Positions 6,767 through 15,500 of a stretch of DNA of 24,188 nucleotides are shown piece after piece (the stretch's first letter is position 1; each line of letters opens with the position of its first letter). The stretch lies in assembly GCA_002305505.1 (NCBI GenBank), contig DBRC01000073.1, positions 1-24,188 of the forward strand. The letters are read 5' to 3'. This DNA comes from Prevotella sp. UBA1378. GTDB lineage: Bacteria > Bacteroidota > Bacteroidia > Bacteroidales > Bacteroidaceae. The notes below the pieces were generated by a model. It ran no database searches. It was not told where the DNA came from and saw only the letters and a list, made by a program, of their open reading frames with translations. A program made the position numbers and the translations under genes.

Positions 6767-7825
6767 ATGGGTAAATTAGCCGTATACAAATATACCTCAT
6801 TGATGTTCCTCGTGATACAGATTGTTGTATCCATCTTCACGTTCGTAGGCCTTTTCGGAGGAAGTTCCAACCCCGTCAGCAGCACGGCAACCGCCATGAT
6901 CGTGTTTGTACTGCCCCTTCTCATCTTAGCCAATGCCGTTTTACTCGTTTACTGGCTGGCAAGGCGCAGATACCACTGGGCTGCGATACCTGTTGTCACA
7001 TTGCTTTGCTGCATCCCATATATCGGTACAATATACCAGCTGCGGGCATTGCCGGCCGACGACGAAACGCTGCCGGGCTTCAAGCTTGCATCCTATAACG
7101 TAGCGGCTTTCGGCCGCGAGACGTCGGGATTCATGGCACAGGACATCCTTTCGATCATGAAACAGCACAAAGTGGATATACTCTGCATGCAGGAGTATCT
7201 GGATGTATCCGGCGACAAGAAAAACTCGGACAGCTATAAGGAGTATTTCCCTTATATGGCCGTAGGAAAAGATGATATGGTGATATACAGCAGGTATCCC
7301 ATCAAGAAGAGTAAGGCCATCCCTTTCGAAGATACCAATAACAGCGCCATGTGGGCCGACATCGACATCAACGGGAAAGCAATAAAGGTATTCAACGTAC
7401 ATCTGGAGACAACAGGTTTCAGCAGGACGCTGTCGAGAGTAAAAAAGATGGAGATGAAAGGCCGGCGCGTAGAAGACAACAGCATCATCAAAGCCATCTA
7501 CGGTAATTACACCTTGGGAATGATTGTGCGTGCCGGACAAGCCATTACGGTTGCCAACGAGCAACGCATGAGCCATATACCGGCCATCATCTGCGGCGAT
7601 TTCAACGATGTCCCCTACTCTTTCGTCTACAATACGCTCTCGGAAGGCATGGTCGACGGGTTCAAGGAGTGCGGAAGCGGATGGATGTATACGTACCGCG
7701 GCAAGAAGTCGGTACGCATTGACTATATCCTCCACGACAAGTCGCTGCAAGGTGTCAATTACTACAAGCAGGAATTGACATACTCGGATCACTTGCCGGT
7801 TTTCATGAAGTTCAAGTTGCAATAA
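6767..7825 (+). CDS. Membrane-anchored endonuclease/exonuclease/phosphatase-fold protein
   Basis: The 352-residue product starts at ATG 6767; a longer frame opens at 6713 but would overlap the kinase gene and adds nothing conserved. Three hydrophobic segments (about 10-30, 42-64, 71-90) are followed by an EEP catalytic domain. Its metal and phosphate ligands are all visible: N111 in SYNVAAFG, E143 in CMQEY, H212 in FNVHLE, D278 and N280 in CGDFND, D319 in RIDYIL, and D341-H342 in YSDHLP. The family includes phosphodiesterases acting on DNA, lipids and sugars, so the substrate is unknown. The domain could face either side of the membrane. It follows the hybrid kinase by 28 nt and converges on the AlaX gene with a 12-nt gap. 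Confidence 0.88.
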   Translation: MGKLAVYKYTSLMFLVIQIVVSIFTFVGLFGGSSNPVSSTATAMIVFVLPLLILANAVLLVYWLARRRYHWAAIPVVTLLCCIPYIGTIYQLRALPADDETLPGFKLASYNVAAFGRETSGFMAQDILSIMKQHKVDILCMQEYLDVSGDKKNSDSYKEYFPYMAVGKDDMVIYSRYPIKKSKAIPFEDTNNSAMWADIDINGKAIKVFNVHLETTGFSRTLSRVKKMEMKGRRVEDNSIIKAIYGNYTLGMIVRAGQAITVANEQRMSHIPAIICGDFNDVPYSFVYNTLSEGMVDGFKECGSGWMYTYRGKKSVRIDYILHDKSLQGVNYYKQELTYSDHLPVFMKFKLQ

Positions 7826-7837
7826 GGGGACAAGGAC

Positions 7838-8314
7838 TCAAACGATAACCTTAAACCGCACGCGGAAAGAAAACTCGTCCTGATCCCAGTTCGTGCCGAG
7901 CATCTCGAAACGCCCTATCTGCGATGTAGACCGCACATGCTTTCCAATACACGGACATACATCGTAATCGCCGATACGCACAAGCCGTATCACGTCGCCG
8001 GCCTCGCCGGGCAGTTGGTCAATCACTATGCCGCGTGGCAGTTCATGCCGGGCAACAAACTCATACGTCACAGGCAAATCCTGCTCTATCAGAGCATTCA
8101 TCCTCCGCTCTATCTCCTTTTCCTCCTGCCGGGTGGGCTTGTGGTCGACATGAAAGCTCATCTTGCTTTTCTTACGTTCCACATGGGCATTGAACGACCG
8201 TCCGCAGCCGAACAACCTTATCATCGTTTGATTCAGCAAGTGTTCGGCTGTATGCGCCGGGGGGAACTCCTCCTTATTGTGTCCGCTTAAAATATGATTT
8301 TCCACCATCATCAT
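7838..8314 (-). CDS. AlaX-like alanyl-tRNA editing protein
   Basis: Free-standing relative of the alanyl-tRNA synthetase editing domain, expected to hydrolyse mischarged Ser- or Gly-tRNA(Ala) in trans. The zinc and catalytic signature is complete: HTAEH at residues 21-25 and CIGKH at 122-126, the HxxxH and CxxxH pairs of the SAD domain. It also has the central RGIVID strand. There is no synthetase core or glycine-rich motif. I chose the Met triplet at 8306-8314, giving 158 residues and MMMVENHILSG; the frame is open to 8401 but that extension overlaps the amylase gene and is unlike the family. It starts 8 nt after the amylase stop, so the two are likely cotranscribed, though no functional link is known. 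Confidence 0.85.
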   Translation of the reverse strand: MMMVENHILSGHNKEEFPPAHTAEHLLNQTMIRLFGCGRSFNAHVERKKSKMSFHVDHKPTRQEEKEIERRMNALIEQDLPVTYEFVARHELPRGIVIDQLPGEAGDVIRLVRIGDYDVCPCIGKHVRSTSQIGRFEMLGTNWDQDEFSFRVRFKVIV

Positions 8315-8322
8315 CCGTTTTC

Positions 8323-9990
8323 TTAGGTTTTCTTCTTCCGTTTCTTCAGTTCCATTTTCCAAACCCTTGCTCCCCTGCCTTTTATTTCCATCACGACACA
8401 ACCGTCTGCCCGCAAGTCTATATCCAAGGTTTCATGACAGAGCAAATCGGTCGCCGCAACCGTTTCCTTTTCCAACCCAAGGAACCCGAAAGCATGGGCA
8501 GGAATATTGACGCCGACGATCACATCGTTGTCGTCAAAGTTTGCGACAATAAGCAGAAGCGTCTGTTCAGCCTTGCGCAAGAAAGCGTATTGACGGTAGA
8601 GATGGGCATTTACGTACATCAAGTCAAAGAAAAGGCCTTCGCTCACAGCCTTTTCCTTCCGGGCAACAGCCAGCGCCTTCCTGTGCATGTCGTAAACCAG
8701 CTGCTCTGCTTCAGTTAAAGTGTTCCATGCAGCACGGCAAAGCGTATCTATACTCCAATAATCAAAGATTGTCGTACGCCCGTCTTTTCCGCTGAACCCC
8801 TCCTTGTCCATCCCCCTCTCGCCGTATTCCTCACCGGCATACAGCATGAACGGGTTTTGCTGCATCAGCAGCGACACAACCATAGCCGGAACACCTTTCA
8901 GGCCGCTTCCGGCAAAGAAATCGCTGCCTATGCGCTGTTCATCATGATTCTCCAGGAAATAGAGCATGTGGTTGCGTATATCGTCGACAGCCTGCCACGC
9001 CCCCGTTATGGCTGCTGTACTCTGATGCCCGCAAATAACGGCACGCATCGTGTCGTACATGCCCACCTTATCATATAGATAGTCGAACCCATGGGCTATA
9101 TAATTGCGGTATTCCCCTGGATTATATACCTCGCCAATGAAAACGATTTCCGGATAACGCACCTTTACCTGAGCCGTGGCCCATCCCCAAAATTCGGCCG
9201 GCACCATCTCTGCCATATCGCAGCGGAAACCGTCGACTCCCTTCGAGGCCCAAAACAGCAATATCCCGGCCATCTTTGTCCATGTATCCGGTATCGGGTC
9301 GAAATGCCCAACCCTCCCGGCATAGTAGTCTACACCATAGTTTAGCTTCACCGTTTCGTACCAGTCGTCCCTGCCCGGGCTTTGGTCGAAGTGGTCATTA
9401 CCCGTAGCCTTAGCCGGCATTTCCTCGTAAGCCTCTGTTTCGCCTTGGTAGAGGTCAAGGTCAGGGGCGAACTTACACCCGGGGCAATAATAGAAATTGT
9501 TTTGCGGATTAAACCCGTCCTCCGTATTGTCACCTTCCCCGATGTCTTTAATGCCTGCGGGTTTCGCTACCGAACGGTATTGACGTGCCACATGATTGGG
9601 GACGAAGTCGATAATCACCTTCATCCCGGCCTTGTGCGTACGGGTCACCAAGGCCTCGAATTCTTGCATACGCCGGCTGACATTTACCGCGAGATCGGGG
9701 TTCACGTCATAGTAATCCGTAATGGCATAAGGCGATCCGGCTTTCCCCTTCACAACGGCAGGATGATTCTTCGGGATACCATAGGCACTGTAATCAGTCT
9801 GAGTGGCATGCCTCAGAATGCCGGTATACCATACATGACTGATGCCCATGTCCTTGATTCGTTTCAGTTCCTTGTCCGTAAAGTCGTTCATCTTTCCGCT
9901 TCCGTTTTCGGCCAAAGTCCCGTTTTCCACGCGCGATGTATTCCTGTTTCCGTAAAGGCGCGTGAAGATTTGATAGATGATTAGTTTCAT
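8323..9990 (-). CDS. Cytoplasmic alpha-amylase family (GH13) glycoside hydrolase
   Basis: A 555-residue TIM-barrel enzyme for alpha-glucans. The four conserved GH13 regions are present: DFVPNH at 128-133, GFRCDMAE at 254-261 with nucleophile D258, FIGEVYN with acid E287, and ENHDEQR with D350. No signal peptide is visible, so it should act on internal glycogen or imported maltodextrins and is not a surface starch-utilisation enzyme. The start is ATG 9990, giving MKLIIYQIFTRLYGN, the usual N-terminus of these proteins. An earlier ATG at 10017 lies within the fabD terminator stem and is rejected. A C-terminal beta domain follows the barrel. The AlaX gene follows 8 nt downstream. Confidence 0.92.
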   Translation of the reverse strand: MKLIIYQIFTRLYGNRNTSRVENGTLAENGSGKMNDFTDKELKRIKDMGISHVWYTGILRHATQTDYSAYGIPKNHPAVVKGKAGSPYAITDYYDVNPDLAVNVSRRMQEFEALVTRTHKAGMKVIIDFVPNHVARQYRSVAKPAGIKDIGEGDNTEDGFNPQNNFYYCPGCKFAPDLDLYQGETEAYEEMPAKATGNDHFDQSPGRDDWYETVKLNYGVDYYAGRVGHFDPIPDTWTKMAGILLFWASKGVDGFRCDMAEMVPAEFWGWATAQVKVRYPEIVFIGEVYNPGEYRNYIAHGFDYLYDKVGMYDTMRAVICGHQSTAAITGAWQAVDDIRNHMLYFLENHDEQRIGSDFFAGSGLKGVPAMVVSLLMQQNPFMLYAGEEYGERGMDKEGFSGKDGRTTIFDYWSIDTLCRAAWNTLTEAEQLVYDMHRKALAVARKEKAVSEGLFFDLMYVNAHLYRQYAFLRKAEQTLLLIVANFDDNDVIVGVNIPAHAFGFLGLEKETVAATDLLCHETLDIDLRADGCVVMEIKGRGARVWKMELKKRKKKT

Positions 9991-10003
9991 TAGTAGGCTC
10001 AAA

Positions 10004-10074
10004 ACAAAAAAGGCCACCGTTTATACCGGTTAGAAGAACTTCGTCTCAAATCCGTTCAGCCGGTATAAACGGTG
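10004..10074 (-). terminator. Terminator after fabD
   Basis: A perfect 15-bp inverted repeat (10015-10029 with 10060-10074) carries a 30-nt loop. On the minus strand it is followed by GCCTTTTTTGTTTTG. It starts 8 nt past the fabD stop and ends just before the amylase start, so it should separate the two genes. Confidence 0.88.
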
Positions 10075-10082
10075 ATTAAACG

Positions 10083-10973
10083 CTATTCAATACCGTGGGC
10101 AGCTACGCCAGGGTTGATTTTCCCGATCATGCCTTGCAATGCCTTTCCGGGCCCACACTCCGTAAAGTCGTCGGCACCGTCGGCTATCATGCTCTGCACA
10201 CACTGCGTCCAGCGTACGCTGCTTGTAAGCTGCGCTATCAAGTTGGCCTTGATCTCGGCAGGCAGTGTATGCGGCTTTCCGTCTACATTCTGGTATACGG
10301 GGCATTTGGGAGCTTTGATTTCCGTTGCCTCTATGGCTGCCTGAAGTTCGTCCTTCGCCGGCTGCATCAACGGCGAATGGAATGCACCGCCCACTTTCAA
10401 CGGCAGCGCACGCTTCGCACCGGCAGCTTTAATTTGTTCGCAAGCCTCGTTTACGGCATCGATGTTACCGGAAATCACCAACTGTCCCGGACAGTTGTAG
10501 TTAGCCGGTACAACCACCCCTTTTCCTGCCTTGCTCACTTCTGCGCATATCTCCTCTACTTTCTCGTCGGGGAGCCCGATGATGGCAGCCATCGTCGAAG
10601 GGGCTGCCTCGCAAGCCTTCTGCATTGCCATTGCACGGGCATATACCAGTTTCAAGCCATCCTCAAAGCTCAGCGCACCTGCTGCAACCAGCGCCGAGAA
10701 CTCGCCCAATGAGTGGCCGGCTGTCATGCTCGGCTGGAAGGTGTCGCCCATGCAGAATGCTGAAATCACGCTGTGCAGGAATACTGCCGGCTGTGTCACC
10801 TTTGTCTGCTTCAATTCATCATCCGTCCCTGCGAACATGATGTCTGTAATACGGTATCCGAGGATATCATTTGCTTTTTCAAAAAGTTCTTTTGCCAATG
10901 GGTTGTTGTCATAAAGGTCCTTGCCCATGCCAACAAACTGTGCTCCCTGGCCGGGAAATACAAATGCTTTCAT
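10083..10973 (-). CDS. fabD: Malonyl-CoA:ACP transacylase
   Basis: Transfers malonyl from CoA to acyl carrier protein, supplying the extender unit for type II fatty acid synthesis in the cytoplasm. The 296 residues match FabD. Visible motifs are FPGQGAQ at 6-12, GHSLGE at 86-91 with the acyl-accepting serine S88, and GAFHSPLM with the catalytic histidine H199. TECGPGKAL lies near the C-terminus. ATG 10973 opens the canonical MKAFVFPGQG. The gene stands alone with a near-ideal promoter and a strong terminator; no other fatty acid synthesis gene is in the window. Confidence 0.97.
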   Translation of the reverse strand: MKAFVFPGQGAQFVGMGKDLYDNNPLAKELFEKANDILGYRITDIMFAGTDDELKQTKVTQPAVFLHSVISAFCMGDTFQPSMTAGHSLGEFSALVAAGALSFEDGLKLVYARAMAMQKACEAAPSTMAAIIGLPDEKVEEICAEVSKAGKGVVVPANYNCPGQLVISGNIDAVNEACEQIKAAGAKRALPLKVGGAFHSPLMQPAKDELQAAIEATEIKAPKCPVYQNVDGKPHTLPAEIKANLIAQLTSSVRWTQCVQSMIADGADDFTECGPGKALQGMIGKINPGVAAHGIE

Positions 10974-11007
10974 TTTCTATTCATTTAAAAATGTTGTTTT
11001 CGGAGTG

Positions 11008-11039
11008 CAAAGGTACTGACTTTTTGCGACATATCCAAA
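11008..11039 (-). promoter_or_regulatory. fabD promoter (TTTG-N20-TACCTTTG)
   Basis: On the minus strand TTTG (11036-11039) and TACCTTTG (11008-11015) are separated by exactly 20 nt, a perfect fit to the Bacteroidetes housekeeping promoter. The following CACTCCGAAA is shared with the hup promoter. The leader is about 25-35 nt. Confidence 0.85.
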
Positions 11040-11114
11040 TTTTTCAAATCAAATACTCCTCCCTATTCAGATTCATAGGGCGTATTAGCTTAGGCCTATA
11101 GGGACAACAGCCCG

Positions 11115-12260
11115 CTACCCCTGCACCAAAGGAACAAGCACACTAAACGTAGACCCTTCACCGAGTACCGACTCGACCGACACGTCGCCGCCATTCTTCC
11201 GTGCAAAGTCGGCGCAGAGCTGCAAGCCAAGCCCGCTGCCCTCCTCACCGCTCGTACCATAAGTAGTCTCGCCTTTATGGAACAAGCCGGCAATGCGGTC
11301 GTGGGCGATGCCCACCCCGTGGTCGCGGATGCTTACCTTCGCGAAATTGTCTTCGCGCTTAACCGTTATGTCAATTGTACTGCCCTCAGGACTGAATTTA
11401 ATTGCATTCGAAAGGAAATTACGAATCGTCGTCTTCATCATGTCACTGTCGGCATGGACAAACAGCTTGGCATCACAGGGATGATAGTTCAGTTTTATCT
11501 TCTTTGTTTCGCCTATCATCTTGAATATGTCCACAATACCGGGAACCACATCGTTGATGTCGAAATCCTGATATACTACATTGAGGCGTCCTGTCTGGCT
11601 TTTCGTCCACTTCAACAGGTTGTCCAGCAAGTCGTGCGTATCTTCCGACTCCTTATTGGCTTTATCAATCAAATCATAAATTTCCGCACCAACGCTTTCA
11701 GGCGACACCGAGTTCACCACGAGGTTCAGCACCATACGGATACTGGCCATGGGCGAACGGAGGTCGTGTGCAATCACTGAGTACATTTTGTCACGGTTCG
11801 ATATCGTACGCCTCAGTTCCTCGTTCTGCTGCACAATGATGCGCTTTGCTGCCACCAGCGATATCTGATGCATCACACGTATAACCAGCTCTTCCTTGTT
11901 GAACGGTTTCGTCAAAAAGTCGCTTGCCCCCACTTGAAAACCATGCACGAGGTCGCTCGGGTTATTGAGCGCTGTCAGGAAGATGATAGGAATATCCTGC
12001 GTCTCCGGGTCTTTCTTCAAGATGACAGCAGTATCGAAACCGCTGATGTCGGGCATCATGACATCGAGCAATATCAGGTCCGGACGCTCTTTCTTTGCTT
12101 GCTCCACACACATGTTCCCGTTACTGGCCGTACATACTTGGAACTTCTCGTTAGTAAGCAATATCTTGAGCAGCAGCACATTGCTGACCACATCGTCGAC
12201 TATAAGTATTTTATAATCGCTGCGATTTATTTTCGACTCTAAAGTATCACCCGGATTCAT
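11115..12260 (-). CDS. Response regulator-histidine kinase hybrid (receiver-HisKA-HATPase)
   Basis: A 381-residue soluble signalling protein with the receiver in front of the kinase. The receiver (about residues 16-132) has D22-D23, phosphoacceptor D66 in LLDVMMPD, T96 and K118. A short coiled coil links it to the HisKA H-box SVIAHDLRSPMASI with H165. The ATPase domain shows N285 in NFLSNAIKFS, RDHGVGIA at 312-319 and GSGLGL at 341-346. No membrane segment or DNA-binding domain is seen. The receiver probably takes phosphate from another kinase and controls the attached one. It is transcribed alone from a well-formed promoter. I see no clear terminator between its stop and the fabD promoter. 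Confidence 0.93.
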   Translation of the reverse strand: MNPGDTLESKINRSDYKILIVDDVVSNVLLLKILLTNEKFQVCTASNGNMCVEQAKKERPDLILLDVMMPDISGFDTAVILKKDPETQDIPIIFLTALNNPSDLVHGFQVGASDFLTKPFNKEELVIRVMHQISLVAAKRIIVQQNEELRRTISNRDKMYSVIAHDLRSPMASIRMVLNLVVNSVSPESVGAEIYDLIDKANKESEDTHDLLDNLLKWTKSQTGRLNVVYQDFDINDVVPGIVDIFKMIGETKKIKLNYHPCDAKLFVHADSDMMKTTIRNFLSNAIKFSPEGSTIDITVKREDNFAKVSIRDHGVGIAHDRIAGLFHKGETTYGTSGEEGSGLGLQLCADFARKNGGDVSVESVLGEGSTFSVLVPLVQG

Positions 12261-12289
12261 TGCGAATATGTTATAATTTATTAGACATG

Positions 12290-12321
12290 CAAATATACGC
12301 TATTTCTCCGTAAGTACCAAA
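12290..12321 (-). promoter_or_regulatory. Promoter of the receiver-kinase hybrid (TTTG-N20-TATATTTG)
   Basis: On the minus strand TTTG (12318-12321) and TATATTTG (12290-12297) are exactly 20 nt apart, matching the Bacteroidetes consensus in both boxes. The -7 box ends 29 nt before the ATG. Confidence 0.82.
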
Positions 12322-12359
12322 TAATTTACAAAGAATAAGCGGGGAAGCCGAATCTCACT

Positions 12360-12424
12360 AAAAAGATTTTTGGCCATTTTTCTGAGATTTTTGGCCAAAA
12401 ATCTCAGAAAAATGGCCAAAAATC
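12360..12424 (-). terminator. 60-bp perfect palindrome, probable carB terminator
   Basis: Positions 12365-12394 and 12395-12424 are exact reverse complements, 30 bp per arm with no loop. The centre is GGCC inside ATTTTTGGCCAAAAAT. Each arm also contains a TTTTTGGCCATTTTT-type block, so the GGCC motif occurs three times. On the minus strand the palindrome is followed by TTTTTAG (T-run 12364-12360), which suits a terminator for the carB transcript. It ends about 39 nt short of the next promoter. Confidence 0.8.
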
Positions 12425-12445
12425 ATCTGAGCCGCTTTCCTTTAT

Positions 12446-12472
12446 GCCGCCGATTGCGTTGCAATCGGCGGC
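12446..12472. other. 12-bp perfect hairpin between carB and the palindrome
   Basis: GCCGCCGATTGC (12446-12457) and GCAATCGGCGGC (12461-12472) pair perfectly around a GTT loop. It lies 44 nt past the carB stop and is GC-rich. No T-run follows on either strand, so its role, perhaps mRNA 3'-end protection, is open. Confidence 0.7.
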
Positions 12473-12516
12473 CGGTGGCAAGCACAAAGCATGGCTACGG
12501 CATACCCCGAGAGCGC

Positions 12517-15500
12517 TTACTTATACTCCGCCCAGCTCTTGATGTCGATATCGTCGAGCCTCACAGTGCAAAACACGTTAATGAACGCACTGGCAAGACG
12601 GCTGTTGGTTATCAACGGAACATTCAGGTCGATGGCTGCACGGCGGATTTTGTAGCCGTTGGTCAATTCACCGGCCGTAAGGTTCTTCGGGATGTTCACC
12701 ACCATGTCTATCTCGTGGTTATGCAACATATCAAGCGCCTGTGGGTGGCTGTCTTCCGAAGGCCAATACACCAGTGTGTTTTCCACACCGTTGTCGGTGA
12801 GGTACTTAGACGAACCGCCTGTTGCGTAAATCTTGTACCCGTGAGATACCAGCATTTTCGCCGCGTCAAGCAGTTCGGCTTTCTGCTTGGCACTACCAGT
12901 AGAGAGCAATACGGTTTTCCGGGGTATGCGGTGCCCCACGGAAAGCATCGCCTTCAGCAAGGCCGTCCCGGTATCATCGCCCAAGCATCCCACTTCGCCC
13001 GTAGACGCCATGTCCACTCCCAGCACCGGGTCGGCCTTTTGCAAGCGGTTGAACGAGAACTGGCTGGCTTTAATGCCCACGTAGTCGAGATCGAAAAGAC
13101 TCTTATGCGGTTTCTCCACAGGCAGCCCGAGCATTACCTTTGTCGCCAGCTCTATCAGATTAATTTTCAACACCTTGCTTACAAACGGGAACGAGCGCGA
13201 CGCACGCAGGTTGCACTCGATAACCTTAATGTCATTCTCGCGGGCAAGAAACTGGATATTAAACGGGCCCGAGATGTGCAGCTCTTCCGCTATCTTACGA
13301 CTGATGCGCTTGATACGGCGCACCGTTTCGCAATACAATTTCTGAGGAGGAAACTGGATTGTAGCATCGCCGGAATGCACGCCGGCGAACTCGATATGCT
13401 CCGAGATGGCATAAGCTATTATTTCACCATTCTTTGCCACGGCGTCCATCTCCACCTCCTTGGCATGCTCGATAAACTGGCTCACCACCACCGGATGGTC
13501 TTCAGACACATTGGCTGCCAAGCGGAGGAATCTCTCCAGCTCCTCCTGATTGGAACAGACATTCATCGCTGCCCCCGACAGGACGTAAGAGGGGCGCACC
13601 AGCACGGGGAATCCCACTTTCGCGATGAACAGGTTGATATCGTCCATGGTTGTCAAAGCGCTCCATGCCGGCTGGTCGATACCGTTACGGTTGAGCATCA
13701 TTGAGAACTTGGCCCTGTCTTCCGCATTGTCGATGTCCTTGGCCGACGTACCGAGGATAGGCACATGTTGCGCATGGAGACGCATGGCCAGGTTGTTTGG
13801 TATCTGTCCGCCCGTAGACACCACCACGCCATGAGGCATCTCAAGGTCGACGATATCCATCACGCGCTCGAAGGTCAGTTCATCAAAATACAGCCGGTCG
13901 CACACGTCATAGTCGGTAGATACGGTCTCGGGGTTATAATTAATCATCACGGAGCGGTATCCCTCCTTCCGGATGGTGTTCAATGCCTGGACACCGCACC
14001 AGTCGAACTCTACCGACGAGCCGATGCGGTAAGCACCGGAACCGAGCACGACGATTGAACGGCGGTCGTTCTCAAACTTTATATCATGCGTTACCCCGGC
14101 ATAAGTCAGGTACAGATAGTTGGTTTGCGCCGGATACTCCGCGGCCAGCGTATCGATTTGCTTCACCACAGGGAGTATACCGTAGCTTTTGCGCAAGCTG
14201 CGGACCACCAGGGCGGCCTTTGCCATATTCTTCAGTTCATCCTCGAGCCCTACGGCACGCGCTATCTGGAAATCGGTGAATCCGTATACCTTCGCTTCGC
14301 GCAACAGTTCCTTGCCAAGGTTGTTGATGCTCTTCAGCGCCTTCATCTTTTCGTCGATGTCGATGATGTGCTGCAGTTTCCGGAGGAACCACTTGTCGAT
14401 CTTTGTCAGTTCATGAATCTGATCGATGGTGTACCCCTTGTGCATCGCCTTCGAGATGATGAACACGCGCTTGTCGGTGGGCTCGCGCAAGGCAGCATCG
14501 ATATCGGGGATTTCCAGTTCCTTGTTCTCCACAAAACCGTGCATACCCTGCCCTATCATGCGCAGGCCCTTCTGTATCGCTTCCTCAAAGTTGCGCCCGA
14601 TGGCCATTACCTCGCCTACCGACTTCATTGACGACCCGAGCTCCTTGTCGACACCGCGGAACTTCGAAAGGTCCCAACGCGGTATCTTGCATACCACATA
14701 ATCGAGCGCAGGTTCGAAGAAAGCGCTCGTAGTCCGTGTCACCGAGTTCTTCAAGTCGAAAAGCCCGTAACCCATGCCCAGCTTGGCCGCGACGAAAGCC
14801 AGCGGATAACCCGTCGCCTTACTTGCAAGGGCCGACGAACGGCTCAGACGTGCATTCACCTCAATGACACGGTATTCCTCGCTCTGGGGGTCGAAGGCAT
14901 ACTGTACGTTGCATTCACCCACTATCCCGATATGGCGCACGATTTTGATGGAAAGCGCGCGCAGCTTATGATATTCGCTGTTGGTCAGCGTCTGCGACGG
15001 AGCTATGACGATCGACTCGCCGGTATGGATGCCCAATGGGTCGAAGTTTTCCATGTTGCAGACCGTGATGCAGTTGTCGTAGCGGTCGCGCACCACCTCG
15101 TATTCAATCTCCTTCCATCCCTTCAGGCTCTTCTCTACCAATACCTGCGGAGAGAAAGCGAAAGCCTTTTCGGCCAGCTTACCAAGCTCTTCCTCGTTAT
15201 CGCAGAAGCCCGAGCCAAGCCCGCCCAGCGCATAAGCAGCCCTGATAATGACAGGGTAACCCAGCTCTTTAGCTGCCTTGCGCGCCTGTTCCATCGTCTC
15301 GCATGCTTCGCTCTTGATGGTCTTCACACCGATTTCGTTCAGTTTCTCCACAAAGCGCTCACGGTCTTCAGTATCCATGATGGCTTTTATAGGCGTCCCA
15401 AGCACCTTCACGTTATATCTCTCGAGCACGCCGCTCTGGTAAAGTTCCACACCGCAGTTGAGGGCTGTCTGCCCGCCGAAGGCCAGGAGGATACCGTCGG

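Noticed and set aside
8315..8401. N-terminal extension of the AlaX-like protein
   Set aside because: Overlaps the amylase 3' end, is low-complexity and charged, and the family start fits the Met triplet at 8306-8314.
11040..11114. Terminator between the receiver-kinase gene and fabD
   Set aside because: CCCTAT/ATAGGG and other short pairings exist, but the stem is short, the loop long and no T-run follows.
12370..13704. 444-codon plus-strand frame opposite the carB 3' half
   Set aside because: Begins in the palindrome and lies antisense to carB; histidine- and arginine-rich composition without domains is typical of a shadow frame.
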